DNA of 5,233 nucleotides, taken from contig JBNAWB010000224.1 in the NCBI GenBank assembly GCA_049699975.1, positions 1-5,233 of the forward strand, read 5' to 3'. Position 1 is the stretch's first letter. Each line of letters starts with the position of its first letter. Shown here piece by piece: positions 1-5,233 of this stretch. The DNA comes from CAZAGD01 sp049699975 (lineage in GTDB: Bacteria; Desulfobacterota; SM23-61). The position numbers and the translations under genes were made by a program. The notes below the pieces were generated by a model. It was not told the DNA's origin. It was given only the letters and a program-made list of their open reading frames with translations, and searched no databases.

Positions 1-78
1 GGAGCGTGGCCATCTCTTTAATTTCAAGGCATTATGAGATCGCCACGGTCGCTAGGCTCCCTCGCGATGACATTATGA
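1..78. repeat. Dispersed GC-rich palindromic repeat, two facing copies
   Basis: Positions 36-71 match, from memory, a widely scattered intergenic repeat in many bacterial genomes whose reverse complement reads roughly GTCATYGCGAGGGAGC, then TAGCGACCGTGGCRATCTC. A second, shortened copy in the opposite orientation occupies 1-16: GGAG is joined directly to CGTGGCCATCTC, lacking about nine bases of the longer copy. The two copies face each other, so 5-16 can pair with 36-47 (11 of 12 pairs, 19-nt loop) as a strong hairpin. The longer copy has its own inner inverted repeat (ATCGC at 39-43 with GCGAT at 64-68) and is bracketed by perfect CATTATGA direct repeats at 30-37 and 71-78. The left copy may continue beyond the window. 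No transposase is nearby, so any mobility would have to be supplied in trans. Confidence 0.6.
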
Positions 79-96
79 CATAGTCTCATTGGGGAG

Positions 97-108
97 AGGG
101 CATGCCCT
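97..108. repeat. 12-bp perfect palindrome AGGGCATGCCCT
   Basis: AGGGCATGCCCT is an exact palindrome flanked by G-runs (GGGG at 91-94 and at 109-112). It lies in the non-coding leader about 180 bp upstream of the DUF3014 gene. It could be a protein-binding site or part of the repeat cluster to its left. No promoter elements can be assigned around it, so the role is open. Confidence 0.35.
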
Positions 109-269
109 GGGGAGTAAGGTTTGATAATCCACAAGGAAGGGGTGACGGGTTACATTTTATTTGAAATTTTTCTTATTTGTGTCCTGCGCAAGCTGGGAAA
201 ACGGGAGGCAGAGAAGAAGAAAATTATATGCAAAGGGGGTGAAATCACAAAAAGTGTAAAAAAAAATTG

Positions 270-277
270 AAAGGTGG
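270..277 (+). promoter_or_regulatory. Ribosome binding site choosing ATG 286
   Basis: AAAGGTGG ends 8 nt before ATG 286. The alternative in-frame GTG at 274 lies inside this Shine-Dalgarno-like sequence and has only an A-run upstream, so ATG 286 is the better start. Confidence 0.6.
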
Positions 278-285
278 GATCAAAT

Positions 286-1125
286 ATGCATAGCTTTCCA
301 AAGAAAATTTGGGTTCCTTTAATTTTTGTTTTAATAGTTGCCGGGGCAATTTATTTTTTCTACCCTTCTTTTAAAAGGCCGGCGGAAGATAAGTTTCCTA
401 AGGACCTTGGTCTTCCTGAAGGTAAAGAGGCCAAAATTCCTCCTTTTAAAATCTCCTCAGAAGAAGAAAAAGAGGCTTTACAAATACCTCCAGTTGGTCT
501 CAATGAAAGTGATGAAGTAGTGCGGAAATACGGCCGAGAATTAACTCCCCATAAGCAAATATGGGAATGGCTAAAAATAAAAAACTTAATCAGAACAATA
601 ACGGCCACCATAGTAAACATTGCTGAGGGGAAAAGTCCACGAACTATCCTGAAACCTTTAGCGCCTACAAAGGGGTTTAAAATTGAGAAAAAGGGTGATC
701 AACTTTCTATTCACCCGGACAGCTATCGGCGCTATGATCTTATGGTAAATGTTATTTCCTCATTAGATGCTAAGAAAACTGTAAGATTATATAATGCTTT
801 GAGACCCCTCTTCCAAGAGGCTTACCGCGAACTGGGCTATAGTTCAGGAGATTTTGATGAAGTGCTATTTCAGGCTATAGTTATGATTTTAAAGATGCCC
901 CAGATTAAAGGTAAAGTTTTGCTTGAGGAGGAAGCAGAAGGGATTAACTATTTATTTGTAGATGATAATTTGGAAGATTTAAATGATTTCCATAAACACT
1001 TGGTCAGAATGGGCCCGGACAATGTCTTGAGGCTGCAGAAGAAAGTTCGGGAAATAGCTCTGGAGCTCAAAGTTCCTGAGGATCAACTTCCTCAGCCAAA
1101 AGAATACTTGGCTAAAGTTAAATAA
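286..1125 (+). CDS. DUF3014 family membrane-anchored protein
   Basis: A 279-residue protein, starting at ATG 286 rather than the in-frame GTG at 274. Residues 1-7 are basic (HSFPKK), residues about 8-26 form one hydrophobic segment (IWVPLIFVLIVAGAIYFFY), and no cleavage site is obvious, so it looks like a signal-anchor protein with the rest in the periplasm. Residues about 31-70 are charged and Pro-rich, probably a linker. Residues about 71-260 match the DUF3014 pattern as I recall it: LNESDEVVR at 72-80, LIRTITATIVNIAEGKSPR at 101-119, LKPLAP at 122-127, a SYRRYD block at 146-151, LRPLFQEAYRELGY at 172-185 followed by GDFD, and the RMGPDN block at 241-246. The family is found mainly in Gram-negative bacteria and its function is unknown. 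The gene stands alone on this strand and converges with the YdjM-like gene; their full-length frames overlap by 8 bp. Confidence 0.85.
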   Translation: MHSFPKKIWVPLIFVLIVAGAIYFFYPSFKRPAEDKFPKDLGLPEGKEAKIPPFKISSEEEKEALQIPPVGLNESDEVVRKYGRELTPHKQIWEWLKIKNLIRTITATIVNIAEGKSPRTILKPLAPTKGFKIEKKGDQLSIHPDSYRRYDLMVNVISSLDAKKTVRLYNALRPLFQEAYRELGYSSGDFDEVLFQAIVMILKMPQIKGKVLLEEEAEGINYLFVDDNLEDLNDFHKHLVRMGPDNVLRLQKKVREIALELKVPEDQLPQPKEYLAKVK

Positions 1126-1246
1126 AAAACCAAAGGTAGCCGTCAAGGATAAGTCCCGCTATTTTTGTCGGGGCAATTAGCAGGACAATAAAGAGTAAAG
1201 CTTCCACTCCTAAAGGGGCAACCGGAATTGGTCTCCAAGGCATAAA
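1118..1246 (-). pseudogene. Cut-off C-terminal tail of the YdjM-like protein
   Basis: Directly after the TAA at 1247-1249 the same frame stays open for 42 codons to a TAA at 1118-1120. The translation begins FMPWRPIPVAPLGVEALL and continues into a hydrophobic stretch (LFIVLLIAPTKIAGLIL). In DUF457/YdjM proteins the segment after FDNxR is typically YFFPWRPIPV and so on, so this is the expected continuation, with the stop exactly replacing the Tyr codon. It would supply the last membrane segment. There is no start codon with a ribosome site to translate it independently. It occupies the whole gap between the interrupted gene and the DUF3014 gene and overlaps the latter's 3' end by 8 bp. Confidence 0.75.
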
Positions 1247-1627
1247 TTAACGATTATTATCAAAGGGAAAGAAGAAAGCTACTCCCGAACCTCCATTGGT
1301 CATAGCATCGAGCAGGCCATGGGTGAAGAAAATAATTGAAGAGCAAAGATAAATCCTCCACCATTTTTTAGAAAATTTGGAGATTTCTCGGCCAAGGACT
1401 AAAAGTATTAAGAAGCCTAAAAGAAAAGCAAAGAGGATGGAATGAGTAAAGCCCCGATGGCCAAGGATGTGGCCGTAGGCATATCCCCAAGAAAAAGTCA
1501 GCACATCAATATCCGGCAAAACTGCCCCCACAGCTATCCCGCTCCATAAGGGCCAGGGTATTCTTTGGGGAAGTAAAGCTTTTCCTAAAATCAAGGAAGA
1601 AAAAGCATGGGTAATTACGGAGGCCAT
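1247..1627 (-). CDS. YdjM/DUF457-type membrane protein, truncated by in-frame stop
   Basis: This reads as a member of the membrane-bound, predicted metal-dependent hydrolase family (YdjM, DUF457). Family signatures from ATG 1627: MASVITHAF at the N-terminus (His7), LPDID at 38-42 (two Asp), GHRGFTHS at 56-63, THGLLDAMTNGG at 102-113, and GVAFFFPFDNNR at the end. Hydrophobic segments lie at about 28-45, 63-79 and 93-105. ATG 1627 is preferred to the in-frame TTG at 1639 because family members usually begin M-x-x-x-TH; the ribosome site is weak. At 126 residues it is short for the family (about 170-200), because a TAA sits where Tyr is expected and coding continues in the same frame (entry 1118-1246). 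All putative metal ligands lie before the stop, so residual function is possible. E. coli YdjM is SOS-regulated; I see no clear LexA box here. Confidence 0.8.
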   Translation of the reverse strand: MASVITHAFSSLILGKALLPQRIPWPLWSGIAVGAVLPDIDVLTFSWGYAYGHILGHRGFTHSILFAFLLGFLILLVLGREISKFSKKWWRIYLCSSIIFFTHGLLDAMTNGGSGVAFFFPFDNNR

Positions 1628-1751
1628 TTCATTCTTCAATTTCCAAAAAAAGTAGCTGTTGTAGATGAGTTAAAGCAAGACTACTTCGCCATCTGTGCTT
1701 ACCAAGGTAGCTTCAGAGATTAAAAATATATAATATTTAATGATCCCATTA

Positions 1752-2366
1752 TTAAATATCGCGAGAAATTTCTCTTAGAAGGCGGGCTGCTCGCATAGGA
1801 TTAAAGACTCCGCAAACACATGGTTTACTTAAAATTTCGGCAGCTTCTTCCTCAGTCTTTTTCCCTTTTTTTATTTCGTCTATAAGAAATTGGACAAGAT
1901 TAAAGGAAACTAAGCCATGGCCACACATAGTAGTTATGGCTAAGATTTTTGAAGAAGGCAGCAGTTCTCGCTTGCCCCAAATTCCTATGGAAAAATTTAT
2001 TGTGTGTCTGCGCAGTCCAATTTTTTGGCAGTCTTCTGCGATATGGGAAAATAATCCAGAGACTACAACTGATACACCAAATTCTTTATCTTTTATCTCT
2101 TGCAAAAGTTGGAGAAGAGTTTCTCGGTTATTAAACACCGCCATGCCTATTTTTATCCGGCGATAGAGGGATAGTAATTGCTCATCGGCTGGATTGGGAA
2201 ATAAAGCCTTTCCTGTATAATTGATGGGTTTGTGTTTAAGAACAATACGAAATAGTTCAGCCAAATTGTTTATTTTCTGTTGATCTTCCCCTTCTACCAT
2301 GGCCAAGATTACATAATCATTTACCTCATTTTTATCTATGCCGCTACGGTGCAATGTATGGGTCAC
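1752..2366 (-). CDS. Conserved Cys/His protein of unknown function (CGHG...CVCG signature)
   Basis: A 204-residue soluble protein with no signal peptide or membrane segment. I recognise the sequence type (THTLHRSG start, VVVSGLF at 101-107, INFSIGIWG at 123-131, TTMCGHGLVSFNLV at 146-159, PCVCGVFNPMRAARLL at 182-197) as a conserved family without a known role. Candidate metal or cluster ligands are Cys113, Cys148, His150, Cys183 and Cys185; the CxH and CxC pairs are 35 residues apart, joined by a charged helix (KKGKKTEEEAAEIL). This suggests metal or Fe-S binding but does not prove it. An ATG at 2387 would add seven residues, but a near-perfect AAGGAGG lies inside that extension, 6 nt before GTG 2366, so GTG is the likely start. 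It follows the Fe-S gene after 51 bp on the same strand and is probably co-transcribed. Confidence 0.7.
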   Translation of the reverse strand: MTHTLHRSGIDKNEVNDYVILAMVEGEDQQKINNLAELFRIVLKHKPINYTGKALFPNPADEQLLSLYRRIKIGMAVFNNRETLLQLLQEIKDKEFGVSVVVSGLFSHIAEDCQKIGLRRHTINFSIGIWGKRELLPSSKILAITTMCGHGLVSFNLVQFLIDEIKKGKKTEEEAAEILSKPCVCGVFNPMRAARLLREISRDI

Positions 2367-2372
2367 AATAAT

Positions 2373-2379
2373 CCTCCTT
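2373..2379 (-). promoter_or_regulatory. Strong ribosome binding site choosing GTG 2366
   Basis: AAGGAGG on the - strand, 6 nt before GTG 2366. It falls within the codons that an ATG 2387 start would translate, and it settles the start of the CGHG-protein gene. The site directly upstream of ATG 2387 (AAGGTA) is weaker. Confidence 0.75.
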
Positions 2380-2417
2380 ATTTTCATTACCTTTCCAAGC
2401 CATCTTAAAACAGAATA

Positions 2418-3132
2418 TCATAAATCGATTAGAGGTCTTCCAAGACCTAAATTAACCTTACCGTTAGGGTAAAATTCGATTCTTTTCTCAATTAAAAATT
2501 TTTCCAAAGGGAAGCTGCCATCGGCATCGCTGCGGCCAATAAAGCTAATACTAGCCACTGTTTCTATTTGGTCCGCTATTTTAGCGAGTAGCTGCAAAAT
2601 TTCTTCTGCGCGCGCGAAAGGAACTTTGAATTCTACTATTGCGGAAAGGACTTTTTCTTTCAATATTTCAGGGAAGAGAGTTCCTTCCTCACGGTTATTG
2701 ATCAATGAGCTAATAGGGTTTGCTTCCTCTAAAGTTATCTGCAAACGGGTTACTTCTTTGATAATTTTTTCTACTTCGCTGAAACGGGTGCCAATACCCG
2801 GACGTCCTAACTCCACAGCAACACCAACTTCTCCTCTTTTTATCCTTCCGGTAACATCATTTGTTTTCATTTCTGCCGTTCCCCGTCCAGCGATAGCAGT
2901 TTTTTTATGAGGAATAGTCGGATCACTGAATTCGGCTCTGAGGATGCGGGGCCAAGCCAATTCGTCCCTAAAAAAGGCAGAGTTTGGACAAATTCCAGAG
3001 CGCAAACAAACTCCACATTCAACGCATTCGTCTTGTTCGATAACTATTTTTTTCTTTTAGGCTTATCGCTCCCATAGGGCAAAATGGTATGCATTTAGCA
3101 CATTTTTGACATTTTTCTTCTGCAATCTTCAC
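2418..3132 (-). CDS. Two-[4Fe-4S] ferredoxin-type protein with conserved unknown C-terminal domain, frameshifted
   Basis: The gene is read in two frames. From GTG 3132 the first frame gives MKIAEEKCQKCAKCIPFCPM, a CxxCxxCxxxCP cluster motif, then runs to a TGA at 3019. From 3047 another frame gives IVIEQDECVECGVCLRSGIC, the second cluster motif with a longer last spacing (CxxCxxCx5CP), and continues to TAA 2418. Removing one base from the seven-T run (3047-3053) joins them into 237 residues. Beyond the two clusters (about 1-50) is a domain of about 185 residues with RILRAEFSDP, GRGTAEMKTNDVTGR, GEVGVAVELGRPG and a final NGKVNLGLGRPL; I recall this as a conserved family annotated only as 4Fe-4S protein. 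No signal peptide is seen, so it is probably a cytoplasmic electron carrier or sensor. TTG 3005 falls inside the second cluster motif and is not a credible start. The break may be a mutation or an assembly error. Confidence 0.75.
3047..3053 (-). other. Frameshift site: seven-base A-run (T7 on + strand)
   Basis: The - strand reads CTA AAA GAA AAA AAT AGT in the first ferredoxin frame. With six A instead of seven it reads GAA AAA ATA GTT ATC, joining the two cluster motifs as KEKIVIEQDECVEC. A programmed -1 slip here would run straight into TAG, so only a +1 shift or a one-base deletion rescues the gene. Confidence 0.8.
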
Positions 3133-3232
3133 TCTCTTAATTCCTTTATTTTAAATTTAAGATATGAATAAACCCCCCACTTGGGATTAATCATTATTCA
3201 GAACATTCATGTGGAATTGGATATCGAACCAT

Positions 3233-3271
3233 AAATTCTTTCTGAGAATTTCTATAAATAATTTAATTATT
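3233..3271. repeat. Two adjacent AT-rich inverted repeats just past dctP
   Basis: AAATTCT (3233-3239) and AGAATTT (3245-3251) form a perfect 7-bp inverted repeat with a 5-nt loop. Immediately next to it, AATAATT-T-AATTATT (3257-3271) is a perfect 7-bp inverted repeat that spans the stop codon of the binding-protein gene. Neither is followed by a convincing T-run on the - strand, and the stems are A/T-dominated, so they are weak terminator candidates. They could instead be binding sites between the TRAP genes and the Fe-S/CGHG pair. The rest of the 134-bp gap (3133-3266) shows no clear promoter. Confidence 0.3.
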
Positions 3272-4310
3272 CAAAAAATTTTGGGTCTTTTCCTTGTTTA
3301 CGGGCTTCGGCGGTCTCTTTGGCTACCGCCAGAATTTTCTCCCATAATTCTTGGGCTGGTTTTCCAAACTTTTGAACAGCCGGTTTCCAAATATAACCCT
3401 TTGCTGGCTCCGACCATTTTTCTGCTTCTTCTGGAGACCATTTATAATGCTCTTTAAATTTGGTCTTTAAAAAATCTTCTGTTTTTTGGACAAAATTTCG
3501 GGCATGATTATAAGCCCAAGGAGGCATTTCTCGATTAACCTTTTCAAAAGCTTTTTGCACATCTGGAGGCAGGCTTTGCCATTTTTTTAAGTTCATGCAC
3601 ACCGGCGTTGGCGATCCTCCTACCCGTCCAAAAGTGATGGCTTTGGTTACTTCCCAAAGGCGAGTGGAAGTAACCGTAGCTATCGTGGTATAAGCAGCAT
3701 CCACTACGCCTCTCTGTAAAGCCATATAAGATTCAGAAGCAGGAATAGAAACTCCTGTCCCACCCCAACTTTTTATTACCTTAGCTGCTGTTCCGGGTGC
3801 GCGGACTTTGAGGCCTTTTATATCATCAAAAGTTTTAAAAATTTTTGGGCCTATGAGACAAATCGGTGGCAATTCCGCAGACCAGCCGAGGAATTTAATT
3901 CCATCTTTGATGAAGATGCTTTCTAATTCTTTTGCTGTCCGAGAAGTTATAACCACGGAATCTCCTGGTTCCCAATAAGATGATTCACTCGACAGGCAGA
4001 CCAGAGGAATTTTTCCTCCATAATATACGGGCACGAGTCCACATATATCAATAGTTCCTTGCATTAAGGCTTCATATTGCTGGAGAGCCTTGACCAGTTG
4101 TTCAGCGGGATAAAACTTGATTTCCACTCTTCCTTTAGTTTCTTCTTTAATTCGTTGCATATAATAGCGGTAATATTCGCATCGGTCATCATCGGGGGGC
4201 ACATAATCTGCCCAACTGAGCGTTATGGGAGCAGCAGCTTGAGCCGGGAAATTATTTGCGCATAAGGCGAACACCCAAATAAGGAAAACTAAAAAAAATC
4301 CTTTTTTCAT
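3267..4310 (-). CDS. dctP: TRAP transporter periplasmic solute-binding protein, DctP family
   Basis: A 347-residue extracytoplasmic receptor of a tripartite ATP-independent periplasmic transporter, which binds a solute (usually a carboxylate) and delivers it to the membrane subunits. Residues 1-26 form a Sec signal peptide (KK, hydrophobic core, AQA before the likely cut near residue 26). Cys17 is not in a good lipobox (FALC), so a lipoprotein is unlikely. Family features: ITLSWADYVPPDD at the mature start, IKGLKVRAPG at 164-173 with Arg170 at the position of the conserved carboxylate-binding Arg, and ASESYMALQRGVVDAAYT at 191-208, the usual E-x-Y-x-ALQ-x-G-x-VDA block. The length is normal. 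ATG 4310 has a very strong ribosome site (AAAGGAGGAG, 9 nt between GGAGG and the start). It follows the large permease gene after an 80-bp gap. The substrate cannot be told from sequence, although Arg170 favours an organic acid. Confidence 0.93.
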   Translation of the reverse strand: MKKGFFLVFLIWVFALCANNFPAQAAAPITLSWADYVPPDDDRCEYYRYYMQRIKEETKGRVEIKFYPAEQLVKALQQYEALMQGTIDICGLVPVYYGGKIPLVCLSSESSYWEPGDSVVITSRTAKELESIFIKDGIKFLGWSAELPPICLIGPKIFKTFDDIKGLKVRAPGTAAKVIKSWGGTGVSIPASESYMALQRGVVDAAYTTIATVTSTRLWEVTKAITFGRVGGSPTPVCMNLKKWQSLPPDVQKAFEKVNREMPPWAYNHARNFVQKTEDFLKTKFKEHYKWSPEEAEKWSEPAKGYIWKPAVQKFGKPAQELWEKILAVAKETAEARKQGKDPKFFE

Positions 4311-4390
4311 AATTTATCTCCTCCTTTGATAATGAATTTTAAATTTCTTAGAACATCATTTTTTTCATTAATTTCAAAATCCAAGCCAAG

Positions 4391-5233
4391 TTACTTCATC
4401 ATCATTTTGGGCAAGTACATAATAATTTCAGGAACAAAGATGACGATTACGATCGCCAATATATAAAGGGCAACAAAAGGAGCTGCGCCAATAATAATTT
4501 CGGTCAAAGTTATATAACCCTGCCCAATTCCTTTCATAACAAATAGGTTGAAGCCAACGGGGGGAGTTATAGCTGCAGTTTCTAATATCATAACAGAGAC
4601 GACACCGAAGTAAATAGGATCAAACCCAAATTTCATAGCTAAAGGATAAAGAACGGGCATAGTCGTAAGAATTATTGGGGTGGGGTCCATAAAGAATCCG
4701 AGGATGAAGAGAGTGCCGAGGATCATTATTAAAACAGTATATTTTGAGAGTCCTAAACTTACCACAAACTCTGTTAATCCTGAAGCCACTCCTCCCCGAA
4801 CAGTAGCATGACCAAAAGCTAAGGCACCAAGAAAGATGAGGATAATGAAGGCTCCTAAGCGAACCCCTTCAAAACTGGCTTTTATAATTTCTGGCAAGGT
4901 TAACCTGCGGTAGATAACTCCGAGCAAAATAGCTGCTACCGCTCCAATTGAAGCAGCTTCAGTGGGAGTTGCTATACCGAAATATATAGTCAGAAGTACA
5001 GATAGAATTACTAAAATCAAAGGTAAGATATTAAAAGTAGCTTGCCATCTGGTGAGGTTCCCTAATGCCTCCAGAGGGATAGGTGGAGCCAGATTAGGAT
5101 TAATATAACAGCGGATCATTATATAAAAAACAAAAATGGCCGCTGTCATAAGACCAGGGAAAATTCCTCCAGCAAACATCTTCAATTCAGACATAAGGAG
5201 TAAGTCTTGTAAAAGCTGGTATTGTAGGGTGTT
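4391..5233 (-). CDS. dctM: TRAP transporter large permease subunit, DctM family (5' end outside window)
   Basis: The C-terminal two thirds of the multi-spanning, ion-coupled subunit of a TRAP transporter (full length about 425 residues). Numbering from Met at 5194: the FAGGIFPGL segment at 7-15, LTIYFGIATPTEAASIGAVAA at 68-88 with the TEAA family motif, GFFMDPTPIILTTMPVLYPLA at 166-186, FGFDPIYFGVV at 189-199, and ETAAITPPVGFNLFVMKGI at 205-223, all typical of DctM. About seven hydrophobic spans are visible. The C-terminus (VPEIIMYLPKMMMK) looks natural and complete. ATG 5194 has no ribosome site and lies where family members have internal sequence, so it is not the start; the frame stays open to the edge. 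However, the 13 codons before it (NTLQYQLLQDLLL) do not resemble the usual PPS-containing segment, so a disruption near the edge is possible. A DctQ-type small subunit is expected further upstream. Confidence 0.9.
   Translation of the reverse strand, partial: NTLQYQLLQDLLLMSELKMFAGGIFPGLMTAAIFVFYIMIRCYINPNLAPPIPLEALGNLTRWQATFNILPLILVILSVLLTIYFGIATPTEAASIGAVAAILLGVIYRRLTLPEIIKASFEGVRLGAFIILIFLGALAFGHATVRGGVASGLTEFVVSLGLSKYTVLIMILGTLFILGFFMDPTPIILTTMPVLYPLAMKFGFDPIYFGVVSVMILETAAITPPVGFNLFVMKGIGQGYITLTEIIIGAAPFVALYILAIVIVIFVPEIIMYLPKMMMK

Noticed and set aside
1..120. CRISPR array or tRNA in the GC-rich left edge
   Set aside because: There are no regularly spaced direct repeats, only two facing copies, and no tRNA cloverleaf (no TTCGA arm or acceptor pairing).
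102..164. 20-codon + strand frame MPWGVRFDNPQGRG... after a GGGGAGAGGG stretch
   Set aside because: It is very short, begins inside the 12-bp palindrome, and resembles no protein I know. The upstream purine run is part of the GC-rich leader rather than a clear ribosome site.
360..620. 86-codon - strand frame inside the DUF3014 gene
   Set aside because: It lies opposite a convincing coding region with family motifs, and has Ser/Leu-rich antisense composition and no ribosome site.
1141..1185. Bidirectional terminator between the convergent genes
   Set aside because: The only pairing is a four-base CCCG/CGGG stem with no T-run, and the region is the conserved coding tail of the YdjM-like protein.
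2626..2910. 94-codon + strand frame opposite the Fe-S gene
   Set aside because: It is an antisense shadow of the conserved C-terminal domain and its translation shows no recognisable domain.
2418..3005. Reading the Fe-S gene as a 195-residue protein starting at TTG 3005
   Set aside because: The TTG is inside the second cluster motif, right after its third Cys; the frame continues upstream to the frameshift site with conserved Cys residues.
3040..3060. Programmed -1 ribosomal frameshift at the A7 run
   Set aside because: A -1 shift reads AAA then TAG and terminates at once. Only +1 or a one-base deletion rejoins the frame, and no +1 stimulatory signal is evident.
3209..3457. 82-codon + strand hydrophobic frame (MWNWISNHKFFLRI...)
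   Set aside because: Most of it lies opposite the clear 3' part of dctP. Hydrophobicity is expected on the complement of Lys/Glu-rich coding, and no ribosome site precedes it.
4256..4262. Lipoprotein signal at Cys17 of the binding protein
   Set aside because: The residue before Cys is Leu instead of Gly, Ala or Ser, and a good AQA signal peptidase I site follows.

Overview
The window is AT-rich bacterial DNA. One gene lies on the + strand, and a run of genes on the - strand points towards it. The gene content suggests an anaerobic or thermophilic Gram-negative bacterium of the Desulfobacterota type: a single-anchor DUF3014 protein, a periplasmic TRAP solute-binding protein with a Sec signal peptide, and a polyferredoxin-like redox gene paired with a Cys/His-rich protein. 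This placement is inferred from the gene set and base composition; there is no rRNA or marker gene.

Layout, left to right. Positions 1-285 are non-coding. They hold a GC-rich dispersed-repeat element with two facing copies, direct repeats of 8 bp, and a 12-bp palindrome. Positions 286-1125 (+) encode a membrane-anchored DUF3014 protein. The rest reads on the - strand, in transcription order from the right edge: the C-terminal two thirds of a TRAP large permease subunit (DctM family, 4391 to the edge); a TRAP periplasmic binding protein (DctP family, 3267-4310); a two-[4Fe-4S] ferredoxin-type protein whose frame is broken (2418-3132); a Cys/His protein of unknown function with a CGHG...CVCG signature (GTG start, 1752-2366); and a YdjM/DUF457-type membrane protein interrupted by an in-frame stop (1247-1627, with its lost tail at 1118-1246).

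The TRAP genes would form a sodium-coupled importer for an organic acid or similar solute. The small DctQ subunit is not visible and probably lies beyond the right edge. The Fe-S gene and the CGHG gene lie 51 bp apart in the same direction and probably form a unit. I know both only as conserved proteins of unknown function, so this pair is the best candidate for an undescribed redox or metal-linked system.

The most striking direct observation is that two neighbouring genes carry lesions that can be repaired by one base change. A TAA stands where the family has a Tyr codon in the YdjM-like gene, and a seven-base homopolymer has one base too many in the Fe-S gene. A possible third disruption lies at the right edge in dctM. 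Either this cluster is decaying, or the assembly contains errors.
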